From Paenibacillus mangrovi (GTDB taxonomy: Bacteria > Bacillota > Bacilli > Paenibacillales > Paenibacillaceae): 64,000 bases of DNA. Below, one piece after another: positions 8,091 to 18,199 of the stretch; positions within the stretch are counted from its first letter, which is position 1, and every line of letters starts with the position of its first letter. The DNA lies in NCBI RefSeq assembly GCF_022898935.1, contig NZ_JALIRP010000013.1:1-64000 (forward strand). The letters are read 5' to 3'. Both the position numbers and the translations under genes were made by a program. The notes below the pieces were generated by a model. That model did no database searches and was not told the origin of the DNA. It saw nothing but the letters and a program-made list of their open reading frames with translations.

Positions 8091-9653
8091 TTGAACAAAA
8101 GAATCAAATTCGTAAGTGCTGTCTTCCTGGCGGTAAGTATAGCAGCCAGCCTGCTCACCGGCTGCAATTCTGGAGCAGACACCGCAAGCCCGGGTACAAG
8201 TACAGGAGAATCGCCGGCTGCGAAATCCAAGCCGGTGGAAATCACTTGGGGAATCCATTTCCAGGCTGCCGGAGTGGTGAATGACTCCGAAATTCAGAAG
8301 TGGCTGGAACAGAAGTTCAACGTTAAGATCAAACCGGTGAAGGTAACCGACGCCAGCATTGCATCCGGGGAGGTTCCGGACATCTTTATGCTGGGTGATC
8401 CCGCCAACGTGGCAGCTTATCAGAACCAGGGCGTGCTGATGAGCATCGATCCGAACATGCTGAAAGAGAAAATGCCGGAGTATTACACAGATATCGAGAA
8501 AAAGAGCGAGCTGTTCCAAACCGTCACGATTGATAACAAGCTGTGGGCCATCCCAATGTTCATCGATCTGAAGCCGTACGACTTGGGCATGCTTTGGCGC
8601 AAGGACTGGCTGGATAAGGTCGGCATCGGGAAAGTGCCGGAGACATTGGATGAATTCGAGAAGGCCGTCTATGCCTTTGCCCAGAAGGATCCCGACGGTA
8701 ACGGGGTAAAGGATACGTACGGTTTGACCGGCACGGCCACCTCCACTTGGTCATCTGGCTTCTATTCGATCTTCGGAGCGTTCGGAGTGGAGCCAACTAT
8801 GTGGATGGAGAGAAACGGTCAAATCGTGAACGGATCGATTATGCCGGAGACGAAGGAAGCTTTGGCTAAGCTGCGGCAGTGGTATGCGGACGGAGTGATC
8901 GATCCAGAATTCATCACTGATACACAGGATTCATACCGCAAGAAACTTTACAACAACCGGATCGGCGTAATCGAGGAGCAAATTAGCAAAGGCGCGCTCC
9001 CGGAATCTTCAACGGTGAAGGAAATGCAGGCCTTGAACCCAGATGCCAAGCTGGTGTTCGCCAAAAATCCGAAAGGCCCCGGCGGAGATGGCTCCTGGGA
9101 TTGGGGAGTGAAGAGTAACTTCATCGTCATCGGCAGCAAAGTGCAGGATCAGCCTGAGAAGCTTGAAAAACTGTTCGAGATCCTGCGGGCGGAGAGCAGC
9201 GATGAGGAGACCATCAACATGACCAGCCTAGGAGTGAAAGGGACTCATTGGGACTTTGCGGAGAGCGGGGCTGCTTCAGGCGCCACGAAGTTCATACCCG
9301 GTTTTGAGAAGCAGGAGCAGCGCGACCAGCTCGGCATCCGCCTGTTCTCACTCGGAAACATTACGACCCAGGCTTATCGGGACAAATACTCCAATCCAGC
9401 GTTGAACGAGGCGATCAAAGCCACCTCTTCCGCTCCAAGGTGGACCGATGCGCTGCTGTTCTCGTCACTGCCTTCCGATGGGAAGTACAAGAAAGACCTG
9501 ACATCACTTATGCAGAAATACTTCGCCCAAATCATCAGCGGCGAAATCCCGCTGAGCGATTTCGATACATTCGTAGCTGAATGGAAGGCCAAGGGCGGCG
9601 ACGAGCTGACCAAGGAAGCCAATGATATGTACCAAAATCAGTTCAAAAAATAA
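8091..9653 (+). CDS. Extracellular solute-binding lipoprotein (LplA type)
   Basis: The 520-residue binding protein of a sugar ABC importer. The signal peptide ends in the lipobox LLTGC (about residue 24), then a Ser/Thr/Pro-rich linker, then an SBP_bac_1-like fold. Length matches the long LplA/YtcQ class rather than MalE. I chose TTG 8091, with a run of six G's about 8 bases before it; a GTG at 8052 would put residues before the signal peptide. It is first gene of an operon with the two permeases and the beta-helix protein. The family is linked to oligosaccharides from pectin, rhamnogalacturonan and similar polymers; the ligand here is not known. Confidence 0.93.
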   Translation: MNKRIKFVSAVFLAVSIAASLLTGCNSGADTASPGTSTGESPAAKSKPVEITWGIHFQAAGVVNDSEIQKWLEQKFNVKIKPVKVTDASIASGEVPDIFMLGDPANVAAYQNQGVLMSIDPNMLKEKMPEYYTDIEKKSELFQTVTIDNKLWAIPMFIDLKPYDLGMLWRKDWLDKVGIGKVPETLDEFEKAVYAFAQKDPDGNGVKDTYGLTGTATSTWSSGFYSIFGAFGVEPTMWMERNGQIVNGSIMPETKEALAKLRQWYADGVIDPEFITDTQDSYRKKLYNNRIGVIEEQISKGALPESSTVKEMQALNPDAKLVFAKNPKGPGGDGSWDWGVKSNFIVIGSKVQDQPEKLEKLFEILRAESSDEETINMTSLGVKGTHWDFAESGAASGATKFIPGFEKQEQRDQLGIRLFSLGNITTQAYRDKYSNPALNEAIKATSSAPRWTDALLFSSLPSDGKYKKDLTSLMQKYFAQIISGEIPLSDFDTFVAEWKAKGGDELTKEANDMYQNQFKK

Positions 9654-9666
9654 CGGGAAGTGCGTC

Positions 9667-10566
9667 ATGAAAACCATAAAAAAACACGGAGAGCTGCTCA
9701 CGCTGTTTCTTTTCTCCTTCGCATTCTTCTTCATATTTAAATACGGACCCTTATATGGAGTCATCATCGCCTTCAAGGATTTCCGGGTGGTAGACGGAAT
9801 ATGGGGGAGTCCGTGGGTTGGATTCCAACATTTTCAAGAATTGTTTCAAAATAACGAGTTTTATCGACTGCTAAAAAACACTTTGCTATTGAACTTGTAC
9901 CAGCTGATCTTTGCCTTTCCCGCACCGATAATCCTGGCGCTTCTGTTAAACGAGGTCCGGTCCCGGCATTTCCAGAGGTTCATCCAGACGACCATGTACT
10001 TGCCCCATTTCGTATCCTGGGTCATCATGTCTGGCCTGATCATCTATTTCCTCTCACCGACCTCCGGGATTGTGGGCGAAATCATGGGATGGTTTGGATT
10101 GGAGCCGGTATTCTTTATGGGAAAGAAAGAGTATTTCCGCTCGATCGTGGTCGTTTCCGCCATTCTGAAGGATCTGGGCTGGGGCTCGATCATCTATTTC
10201 GCCGCTTTATCGGGAATCAATCCGGAGCTGCAGGAATCGGCCATCATCGACGGGGCGAACCGCTGGCAGCGGATCATTCGGATCAATATCCCGTCAATCA
10301 TGCCTACCGTGGCGATTATGTTCATCTTAAGTCTGGGCGGTTTCTTGAGTGCGAATTTCGAACAAATCATCAATCTGCTCAACCCGGTCACCTATGAAAC
10401 CGGTGACGTGATCGATACTTATGTCTACCGGGTTGGCCTGCAGCAATTCCAATACAGTTACACCGCGGCCATCGGCCTGTTCAAATCGGTGGTAGGGCTT
10501 CTGCTTATATTGGGGGCCAATCTGACCGTACGGAAACTGAGCCGCGGAGAGAGCGGGCTATGGTAA
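9667..10566 (+). CDS. Carbohydrate ABC transporter permease (LplB type)
   Basis: A 299-residue inner-membrane subunit with about six membrane segments. The cytoplasmic EAA loop is visible as ESAIIDGANRWQRIIRINIP; it docks the ATPase. No ATPase gene is in the operon, as is usual for this class, which shares an MsmX-like ATPase encoded elsewhere. ATG 9667 follows a GGGAAG site and lies 13 bases after the binding-protein stop, so the two are co-transcribed. Confidence 0.93.
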   Translation: MKTIKKHGELLTLFLFSFAFFFIFKYGPLYGVIIAFKDFRVVDGIWGSPWVGFQHFQELFQNNEFYRLLKNTLLLNLYQLIFAFPAPIILALLLNEVRSRHFQRFIQTTMYLPHFVSWVIMSGLIIYFLSPTSGIVGEIMGWFGLEPVFFMGKKEYFRSIVVVSAILKDLGWGSIIYFAALSGINPELQESAIIDGANRWQRIIRINIPSIMPTVAIMFILSLGGFLSANFEQIINLLNPVTYETGDVIDTYVYRVGLQQFQYSYTAAIGLFKSVVGLLLILGANLTVRKLSRGESGLW

Positions 10567-10585
10567 AAGCAGGAGGAAGCCAGTC

Positions 10586-11455
10586 ATGAAAATGAAAAGA
10601 TGGCAAGATCTAATAGCTCCAGGTATCATCTATTTCGCGTTATCGGTATTGGCGCTCATTGTCGTGTACCCGTTCATCCACGTCCTTTCCGTCTCTTTCA
10701 GCGGACGGGGTGAAGCCCTCCGGAGCGGGTTTCATTTTTATCCGCGGGACTTCGAATGGGGGGCATACCGGGAACTGCTGGATTATCCGTTTATCTGGTC
10801 GGGTTATGCAAATACGCTGTTCCGCATGGTGGTAGGGACGGCCTTAACGCTTCTCGTTACCGTCTGCGCCGCTTATCCGCTTTCGCGTCCCGATTTTCCC
10901 ATGAAGCGCGTGCTTGTTCTGCTTCTGCTGTTCACTATGATCTTCGACGGGGGGATTGTGCCCAATTATCTATTGATGAAGGAATTGCACCTGCTCAACA
11001 CACGCTGGGTCTACGTGCTACCATCTGCGGCCAATGCGTTTCAGGTGCTGGTGATGATCTCGTTCTTCCGATCGATTCCGGATGCGCTGATCGAAGCGGC
11101 CCGCATCGACGGGGCCAGAGACTTACGGATCCTGTTCCGCATTGTGCTGCCGCTGTCCATCCCATCCCTCGTAACGATCGGACTCTGGTCTTTGGTTCAC
11201 CACATCAATGCCTTCATGGATAATCTGCTCTATGTCACCGACCAGTCAAAGTTCGTGCTGCAGCAGATAGTCCGCCAGATTCTCATCGAGAACAGACTGG
11301 ACCCGTTTACAACGGCGACGGACATCACCCCTCCCGCACCAGAGAGCTTGAAAATGGCGGCGGTGATCATTTGCTCTTTACCAGTGCTCGTGTTGTATCC
11401 GTTTTTGCTTCAATATTTTGAGAAGGGAACAATGATCGGATCTGTGAAGGGGTAG
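10586..11455 (+). CDS. Carbohydrate ABC transporter permease (LplC/YtcP type)
   Basis: The second permease, 289 residues and about six membrane segments, with the EAA loop IEAARIDGARDLRILFRIVL. AGGAGG precedes the ATG, 19 bases after the stop of the first permease. It pairs with the LplB-type permease to form the channel. The final stretch ending in GTMIGSVKG is typical of this family. The next gene begins within 60 bases, so the secreted enzyme is probably in the same transcript. Confidence 0.93.
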   Translation: MKMKRWQDLIAPGIIYFALSVLALIVVYPFIHVLSVSFSGRGEALRSGFHFYPRDFEWGAYRELLDYPFIWSGYANTLFRMVVGTALTLLVTVCAAYPLSRPDFPMKRVLVLLLLFTMIFDGGIVPNYLLMKELHLLNTRWVYVLPSAANAFQVLVMISFFRSIPDALIEAARIDGARDLRILFRIVLPLSIPSLVTIGLWSLVHHINAFMDNLLYVTDQSKFVLQQIVRQILIENRLDPFTTATDITPPAPESLKMAAVIICSLPVLVLYPFLLQYFEKGTMIGSVKG

Positions 11456-11510
11456 GGACATGGCAAATGCCGATTTTAAAGTACATCTTGATAGGGAGGG
11501 AATCATACTC

Positions 11511-14500
11511 ATGAAGAGAAGACGGATCATGGTTTTATTGATCATCGTTTTGTTATTAGGGTGTGTGCCGGTTCCGGGAGTTTATGCGGAGGAAACTGAG
11601 AACCCTGGGACTGTCTTCTATGTATCAATTGATGGAAACGATTTGAATCCCGGAACGGAGGAGGCTCCCTTCCACACCCTGGAAAAGGCCAGGGACACGA
11701 TCCGGCAAATGAAGCTGGAATCGAGGCTGCCGGAAGGTGGAGTCACGGTCTATTTGAGAAGCGGCACGTATAACCGAAGCGAAAGCTTTCTTCTAGAGGA
11801 ACAGGATTCGGGTTCGGCGGATAAGCGGATTACCTACCGGGCTTATCCGGGTGAAAGTGTGCGATTGAACGGCGGTCTGGAGCTTCAAAAGAGCTGGTTC
11901 ACCCCGGTGACGGACCCGGCGGTCCTGAATCGGATCATCAGCACCGATGCCAGAACGAAGGTGCTGCAGGCGGACTTAAAAGGACACGGCATCACCGATT
12001 ACGGTGTATTGAGCCGACACGGTTATTATAAAGCCAATGACGTCAGCCAGGTCCCCCCGATGGAACTGTATGTCGACGGCCAAGGCATGACGCTGGCCCG
12101 CTGGCCCAACAAGGGGACGGTCCAGATGGGCACCATTTTGGATCCGGGCCCGACCCGCAAGGATCCGGACCTGCAGATGCGCGGAGGCACCTTTAACTAC
12201 ACTTATCAACGGCCGGATCTCTGGACGCAGGCGGACGATATCTGGCTGGACGGCATTTTCGGCTACAGCTGGGAATGGTCGTACAACAAAGTCGCGGCTA
12301 TCGATACGAACAACAAGACCATCACCTTGGCGTACGGGGAAATGAGCGGCCTGTTTAAAAACTGGTACCCTGACTTCCATTTTGCCCAGAACTTGCTGGA
12401 AGAGATGGATATGCCGGGTGAGTATTATATCGACCGGAGCCAAGGCCTGCTTTACTTCATGCCTACGGCCGCTTTTGAAGGAGATCATCCCGAAATCACC
12501 GTATCCTTGCTGAAGACCCCGATGATCAATGCCGTCAATGCCTCGTATGTGACCTTTGAGGACCTGATCCTGGAGAACGGCCGGGACTCGGCGGCGGTCA
12601 TCATGGGCGGCAATAGCATGCAATTGGTCCATTGTGAAATTCGCAACTTCACCAACGGAGGCGTGCTGATCAATACTCAAAGCCGTTGGATGTACAACGA
12701 CTTCGCCAAGGCGACGGGGGTGAACCATGCCGTTATCAGCTCCCATATCCATCATATCGGGGGCACGGGAGTCATTCTGAACGGCGGGGATAGGCTGACG
12801 CTTGAACAGGGCAACAATGCGGTGGAGAACAGCCATATCCATGATTTTGCCTACTACCATAAAGCCTATAACCCCAGTGTGATCCTGACCGGAGCGGGGA
12901 ACCGGGTCTCCCACAGCGAGATCCATGACGCCCCCCATCCAGGAATTCTGATCTTCGGCAACGACCATCTGGTGGAGTACAACAACATTTATGACGTCTG
13001 CAAAACATTCTCGGACCTCGGCGCCATCTATATGAACCTGGGAGAATCGCCCCAGGAGCGAGGGTCGATGATCCGGAGGAATTACTTTCACCACATCGGG
13101 GAAGGCAAGGCCGGAGTTCAAGGCGTATATCCAGACAACTTCACCATGGGGCTTACCATTGAAGAAAATATTTTCTACCGGATGGGTAATTCCGCCATAT
13201 TGAACAACGGAGGCGCTCATATCCGGACCCGCAACAACCTCTTTGTCGACGCCAAAGTACCGTACGATTATGCGGATTTGTACTTGGGCGACGGCTCGGA
13301 TCAGCAGATCGCCAAGAACTATATGCCCAAGTGGCAGGCTTTGTTCGAGAAATACAACAACTTCGAAGGGATGCCGCACTTGGTGAAATACCCGGAGCTG
13401 GCGGATTTCTTCACGGAAAACCGGTATTATCCGGACACCAACACGTTCCAGAACAACGTGGTGTACAACCCAACGAAACCACGAAGCAGCACGACGAATG
13501 CGCAGGGTGCATATGACAAGTACAATTTGGTCCAATACGCGAACAACTGGGTGACAGATCATGATCCAGGCTTTGTGAACCTGGCGGGCGGCGACCTGAA
13601 TCTAAAGGCGGATGCGGAGGTGTTCCAGAAGATACCGGGCTTCCAAGCGGTCCCTTTCAGCGAAATCGGAATTATGGGCAAAGCCGGTCCTTATTTGGCT
13701 CCAGACAGAATCCCTGTCCAGGGAATCAAACTGTATGACGAGAACGTGACCATCGGCATAGGGAAGTCGTATCCTTTGTATTCGGCGGTACTTCCGTGGA
13801 ACGCTACAAACCCGGTGCTGCAGTATACTTCCAGCGACCCTTCCGTCGTGAAGGTGGATGCGGACGGCAAGCTGAAGGGGGTTAATCTGGGGAATGCCAC
13901 CGTTACGGCAGTCTCCGCCGAAAACCCACTTCTTAAGGATGAGGTTCAAGTTACGGTCGAAGTCGGGGACGGTATCATCGATTATACAGACTTCGAGACC
14001 GGACGGAACAGCTGGCCGAGCGACCCGAACCGGAGCATCGTAGAGGTTGACGGTGGCAACCACATGTATAAGCTGCTCAAAGGGGCGACAGCTCTGAACG
14101 AGAATGATTTTAACAACTACGAGCTGACATTTAAGCTTAAGACGCCGATTGTGATTCCGGATGAAGCTACGTTCTATGTGTTTGACCGGCTGAATCCCAG
14201 CGGAAGCGGAGGCAGGATCGGGTACCGGAAGTATGCCGACGGGACCTCATCTTGGATTCTTTATAACTCGACCTGGGCCACCGTAAAGCAGAATACGCTG
14301 GCTACTTCGGATTTGCAGCCGGATACCGTCTACAACATGAAGGTCATCGTCAAGGGATCGGAAATTAGCATCTATGCCGATAACAAGCTTAAGCTCAAGG
14401 CCAGCGATTCGACATTTAACTCTTCCGGCAAGGTAGGGTTTTATGCCGGAGGCTTTGGCGGGCTCCTGTTCGACGATATCAAATTCTCGGTTCCCACAAC

Positions 14501-16022
14501 GGATGTGTCTGGTTTGCTGCTGGATGAGAGCAGTGTCAACATGGTGATGGGGGAACAGCACCAGCTGCAGGTCAAATTTGATCCGTCCGATGCCGAGAAC
14601 CGCGATGTCGTCTGGCAAACCTCCCGACCGGAGATTGCTTCCGTCGATGCAAGCGGGTTGGTAACCGCTTTGGCCGAAGGAGAGACCGAAATTACCGTTA
14701 CATCGGTTGCAAATCCGGCAGCCACTACTTCAGCCCGGGTCCACGTATCGAATATTCTGCACTTTACGGATTTCGATTCGGGGGCGAACGGATGGCCGGT
14801 GGATCCGAACCGCAGCATCGTAACCGTGAACGGTAATAAGAAATACAAAATCCTGAAGGGCGCTTCCGCTCTTCATCCGAAGATGTTTACGGATTATGAC
14901 CTGACCTTCAAACTGAAGACCCCAGCTGTCATGCCGGATCTGGGAACACTCTACGTGTATGACCGTTCCGTCTCCGGAACATCGGGCAAAATCGGCTACA
15001 AGAAGTTGGCGGACGGCACCTCGCAGTGGATTCTATACAACGCGGCTTGGTCCACCTTGAAAACGACAAACCTGCCTTACGAGGATCTGAAGCCGGATAC
15101 TGAGTATAACATTCGCATTCTGGCAGATGGCGCCGATATCCGCGTGTACGTAAACGGCGAATTGAGGCTCGAGGGCTCTGATCCCAAACACAATCCGTCG
15201 GGAACGGTAGGCTTCTATGTAGGCGGGTTCAGTGAAATCTGGTTCGACGACGTGAAGTTTACGCTGATCGACCGGACCGCTCCCGAGACCACGGCTGTAG
15301 TGAACCCGTCGGAACCGGACGGCGCGAACGGATGGTATATCCAGCTCGTTACGCTCTCCTTGAATGCCTCCGATGCAGGGTCGGGAGTAACGTCCACGGA
15401 ATATAGCGTGGACGGAGGCGACACCTGGATGCCTTATAAAGACTCCTTAACCTTCAGTCAGGATGGCCGCTATTCGATTCTCTATCGTTCGCTGGATCTC
15501 GCCGGTAATGCGGAGGAAGCGAAAACCCTTGAGTTCATTCTCGATACCGAGGTCCCCGCCGTTTCTGTTGCGGAACCGGTCGAAAAAGCCTATGCGGACA
15601 CGGAATCCCTGACTCTGTCCTGGACCGCCTACGATGCGATGTCCGGGATCGATTCCGCGAAGACCACCGCACGGCTGGATGACCGGATCGTTGAGCAGGG
15701 GACGGAGGTCCCGCTATATACGCTTTCCTTAGGAAATCATACCTTCACCGTATCCGTCATCGACGAGGCGGGAAATACACAGGAGTCCATCATCACGTTC
15801 TCTACTTACGCGGATGCGGACACGCTGAAGGCGCTGGTCTCCCTCTTTAGGGAAAAGTCTTGGATTGACAATGATGGAATCGCAAACAGTCTGATCCAGA
15901 TGTTGAATAACAGTCAAGCGGAAGCATTCCTCTATGAGGTTCAAGCCCAGAGCGGCAAACATATTACAGAAGTAGCGGCAGCCTACCTGCTTCGGGATGG
16001 GCAGGCCGTTGCGAACAGATAA
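11511..16022 (+). CDS. Secreted right-handed parallel beta-helix protein with Ig-like and repeat modules
   Basis: A 1503-residue secreted protein, probably a polysaccharide lyase or glycosidase acting outside the cell. The signal peptide covers about residues 1-27. A parallel beta-helix region follows from about 35 to 730, starting FYVSIDGNDLNPGTEEAP. Next comes a Big_2-like Ig domain (about 740-820), a module beginning DFETGRNSWPSDPNRSI, a second Big_2, and a second copy of the module beginning DFDSGANGWPVDPNRSI. Ig-like domains and a short helical C-terminus end the protein. ATG 11511 has AGGGAGGG before it and starts a clean signal peptide; ATG 11460 does not. No SLH anchor is seen. Catalytic residues cannot be assigned. 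Confidence 0.88.
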   Translation: MKRRRIMVLLIIVLLLGCVPVPGVYAEETENPGTVFYVSIDGNDLNPGTEEAPFHTLEKARDTIRQMKLESRLPEGGVTVYLRSGTYNRSESFLLEEQDSGSADKRITYRAYPGESVRLNGGLELQKSWFTPVTDPAVLNRIISTDARTKVLQADLKGHGITDYGVLSRHGYYKANDVSQVPPMELYVDGQGMTLARWPNKGTVQMGTILDPGPTRKDPDLQMRGGTFNYTYQRPDLWTQADDIWLDGIFGYSWEWSYNKVAAIDTNNKTITLAYGEMSGLFKNWYPDFHFAQNLLEEMDMPGEYYIDRSQGLLYFMPTAAFEGDHPEITVSLLKTPMINAVNASYVTFEDLILENGRDSAAVIMGGNSMQLVHCEIRNFTNGGVLINTQSRWMYNDFAKATGVNHAVISSHIHHIGGTGVILNGGDRLTLEQGNNAVENSHIHDFAYYHKAYNPSVILTGAGNRVSHSEIHDAPHPGILIFGNDHLVEYNNIYDVCKTFSDLGAIYMNLGESPQERGSMIRRNYFHHIGEGKAGVQGVYPDNFTMGLTIEENIFYRMGNSAILNNGGAHIRTRNNLFVDAKVPYDYADLYLGDGSDQQIAKNYMPKWQALFEKYNNFEGMPHLVKYPELADFFTENRYYPDTNTFQNNVVYNPTKPRSSTTNAQGAYDKYNLVQYANNWVTDHDPGFVNLAGGDLNLKADAEVFQKIPGFQAVPFSEIGIMGKAGPYLAPDRIPVQGIKLYDENVTIGIGKSYPLYSAVLPWNATNPVLQYTSSDPSVVKVDADGKLKGVNLGNATVTAVSAENPLLKDEVQVTVEVGDGIIDYTDFETGRNSWPSDPNRSIVEVDGGNHMYKLLKGATALNENDFNNYELTFKLKTPIVIPDEATFYVFDRLNPSGSGGRIGYRKYADGTSSWILYNSTWATVKQNTLATSDLQPDTVYNMKVIVKGSEISIYADNKLKLKASDSTFNSSGKVGFYAGGFGGLLFDDIKFSVPTTDVSGLLLDESSVNMVMGEQHQLQVKFDPSDAENRDVVWQTSRPEIASVDASGLVTALAEGETEITVTSVANPAATTSARVHVSNILHFTDFDSGANGWPVDPNRSIVTVNGNKKYKILKGASALHPKMFTDYDLTFKLKTPAVMPDLGTLYVYDRSVSGTSGKIGYKKLADGTSQWILYNAAWSTLKTTNLPYEDLKPDTEYNIRILADGADIRVYVNGELRLEGSDPKHNPSGTVGFYVGGFSEIWFDDVKFTLIDRTAPETTAVVNPSEPDGANGWYIQLVTLSLNASDAGSGVTSTEYSVDGGDTWMPYKDSLTFSQDGRYSILYRSLDLAGNAEEAKTLEFILDTEVPAVSVAEPVEKAYADTESLTLSWTAYDAMSGIDSAKTTARLDDRIVEQGTEVPLYTLSLGNHTFTVSVIDEAGNTQESIITFSTYADADTLKALVSLFREKSWIDNDGIANSLIQMLNNSQAEAFLYEVQAQSGKHITEVAAAYLLRDGQAVANR

Positions 16023-16027
16023 ACGTC

Positions 16028-16070
16028 AAGAAAGGCCTTTTCGATGAAGTTCGGAAAGGCCTTCTTTTGA
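16028..16070 (+). terminator. Strong terminator closing the transporter/beta-helix operon
   Basis: AAAGGCCTTTTCG pairs with CGGAAAGGCCTT, followed by CTTTTGATTTTTT. It lies between convergent genes and is A/T-flanked on both sides, so it probably works in both directions. Confidence 0.85.
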
Positions 16071-16074
16071 TTTT

Positions 16075-17046
16075 TTAAATCCCTAATTGCAGCTCGGGGT
16101 AAATCCAGGTGTAGGATTGATAATATCCGCTGTTTTTGTTTGTATTGCCTGTGATCGGACGGTAGGGGGAGACGAAACGTTCATAGTCCGGACTCTTGTA
16201 AACTTTAGACATGGCTTCGAATAAATCCAGAGGCCATGTATCGGCGGAGAGCGGTGCAGGGAAGATCGGATCATCGTCATACGGCCATTCCTTAAGACGC
16301 CCGTCGGTATAATGGAAGAACCGGTCAAGTGCAGTTTTGAGGCTTTTGCCGCCTGGGGAGACCCAATGGAATAAATCCTCGCCTGTTGTGTCTAGAATCA
16401 GCTTGGCGGCTGCCGTCGCGGGAGCGAGGGCGAAATAATGATACCATAAGGAATGTTTCCCCCGATGCGTTTCTTCCGGGATGAATCCCTCCAAGGATAG
16501 GGAGGAATCGAGATGTTCCTTGAACGCAGTTACCTCTTCTGAAAAGCGGGCTTTGTCATCCATAAAGCGAAACAGGGCTAATTGGGCATATAAGCTCCAG
16601 TTCCACCAGTTGTTCCGGAGGGGAATGCGATCCCACTCCGGCAAGCACACCTGGGTCATCCAACGGATATACTGATCTTGCTCCTCCTTGCTCCAGTCTG
16701 AGAATTCCTTGATCCACTCCGCCGCCAGGATCAGGCCGACTCCTAGATAGGCGGATACCAGTGGACCATCAGGACCCGTGATTTCTTGATTGACGGCTGC
16801 CCAGCCCATGATCAGTTCCTTCGCTTTGCTTGCATAGGCAGCTGTTCCCGTCAGCCGATAGGCCAGTGCAGTCGTATAGGCCGCCCGGGCGTCCGACTCC
16901 ATCATCCGCTTTGCCGCCGTATGCCCGTCAGCATCCCAATAAAAGCCGGGAATATTCCATGTCGGAACGGCATGACAGTCAACCGACAGACTCTCGTTAG
17001 CTTCACCAAGAAGAAGTTCAAGTGCAGTTGAATGTTTCATAAACAT
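16075..17046 (-). CDS. Alginate-lyase-like (alpha/alpha-toroid) polysaccharide lyase
   Basis: A 323-residue protein resembling the alginate lyase family (PF05426). Supporting motifs are NNWWNWSLYAQLA and, later, ETHRGKHSLWYHYFALAP, which match the family's Asn and Arg-Gly...Tyr-His stretches. No signal peptide is seen, so it probably acts on imported oligosaccharides in the cytoplasm (inference). ATG 17046 has GGGAGGAAG about 7 bases upstream. The AraC gene at 17170 is upstream on the same strand, 123 bases away. True substrate specificity within uronate polymers is open. Confidence 0.7.
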   Translation of the reverse strand: MFMKHSTALELLLGEANESLSVDCHAVPTWNIPGFYWDADGHTAAKRMMESDARAAYTTALAYRLTGTAAYASKAKELIMGWAAVNQEITGPDGPLVSAYLGVGLILAAEWIKEFSDWSKEEQDQYIRWMTQVCLPEWDRIPLRNNWWNWSLYAQLALFRFMDDKARFSEEVTAFKEHLDSSLSLEGFIPEETHRGKHSLWYHYFALAPATAAAKLILDTTGEDLFHWVSPGGKSLKTALDRFFHYTDGRLKEWPYDDDPIFPAPLSADTWPLDLFEAMSKVYKSPDYERFVSPYRPITGNTNKNSGYYQSYTWIYPELQLGI

Positions 17047-17169
17047 GCAATCTTCCTCCCTTAGGATTTTCCATATATACATAGGATTCTGCTTTATAAA
17101 TCCAGTCTCCTGTTTTTCCATTGCAATGCGTGAAATCATAGCAGGAACAAATGATCGTCTCTTTGTTCG

Positions 17170-18039
17170 TCATGCCCTACCTAATCGGGCGCTCCGATAC
17201 TGACCCGGCGAGATTCCCATCTGTTTTCGAAATAGACGTATGAAATAATTAGTATTCTCTATACCGACTTGCACGCCGATTTCAGACACGGAAAGCCCCG
17301 TATTTTCCAGAAGAGATTTCGCTTTTTTGATTTGTAGTTCGTGCTTGTATTGAAGCGGACTCAGACCCGTGTATTTTTTCAGGCACCTTGCGAGATAGTC
17401 GAAATGGAAATGAAGCGTCTCTTCCATATGTTTCGCATCAAAGGGGCGGGTCAGATGTTGCTGAAGATAGGCGATCGTTTGATCGCAGAGCAGTCTGGAG
17501 CGGGAGACGTATTGCGAGCGCACCGCCATTTGCAATTCTGTCAACAAGCCGGCTATCTGTGTCTGAAGCGGTAAGGAAGTTGCGGGTGATAAGGTTTGAT
17601 GAAGCTCCAGCATCTGCTGCAGGAACGGGAGAATGACTGGGATATGCAGGCCGGTGAATTTAGGAATATACATGACTTGCTGGTGTGGGGTGACATCGAG
17701 GTTTGTACTTTTGGTGAAAGGAATGGACCAAGGGATTTGCCCGCTCTCAATCGTTCGGACAGGTGCAGGATGGACAAAGTGAATCCAATAAATTTCGGTT
17801 TCTTCCTCACAGGGACGATGTCCGACATGCAGGCGGTTCGGCTCGAGCACAAGTATGGAACCTTCTGTGACTTCGTAAGCCGCATCATCTTCTGACATAA
17901 ACAAGGTGCCCCTTATCACAAGCAGCATGTCATACACATTGAAGGAGCGGATCAAATGCTGTTGTCCCGGTTGCCAGATGGAGTGACCGATCGTCACTAA
18001 TTGTGGCAGCGGAGGGATGGTTAGCTCCAGGCAATTCAT
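17170..18039 (-). CDS. AraC-family transcriptional regulator with cupin-like N-terminus
   Basis: A 289-residue regulator. The N-terminal 150 residues form an AraC-binding, cupin-like fold (VIRGTLFMSEDD, then LEPNRLHVGHRP). The C-terminus carries two helix-turn-helix motifs, the second around IGVQVGIENTNYFIRLFRKQ. ATG 18039 is 11 bases after GGAAAGG; an earlier GTG/ATG pair at 18051/18048 is too close to that site. It is divergent from the glycosidase gene at 18200 and upstream of the lyase, so it likely controls one or both in response to a sugar. Confidence 0.9.
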   Translation of the reverse strand: MNCLELTIPPLPQLVTIGHSIWQPGQQHLIRSFNVYDMLLVIRGTLFMSEDDAAYEVTEGSILVLEPNRLHVGHRPCEEETEIYWIHFVHPAPVRTIESGQIPWSIPFTKSTNLDVTPHQQVMYIPKFTGLHIPVILPFLQQMLELHQTLSPATSLPLQTQIAGLLTELQMAVRSQYVSRSRLLCDQTIAYLQQHLTRPFDAKHMEETLHFHFDYLARCLKKYTGLSPLQYKHELQIKKAKSLLENTGLSVSEIGVQVGIENTNYFIRLFRKQMGISPGQYRSARLGRA

Positions 18040-18199
18040 GACAGGCATCACCTTTCCATATGCGAATTGTATTCCTATTGTATCATGGTCAAAATCCCAA
18101 ATGGTAGGAAATGTGCTATAAAAAGTCGACTATGCACCTATCCGATCAACGGGGGAACGACTATATTTAGGGTATACGAATGGGAAAGGAAGAGAAATC

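Noticed and set aside
11976..13562. A 528-codon open frame on the minus strand
   Set aside because: It is opposite the beta-helix gene, has no ribosome site, and its composition (many His, Arg, Val) is that of a complementary-strand shadow of G/C-rich coding sequence.
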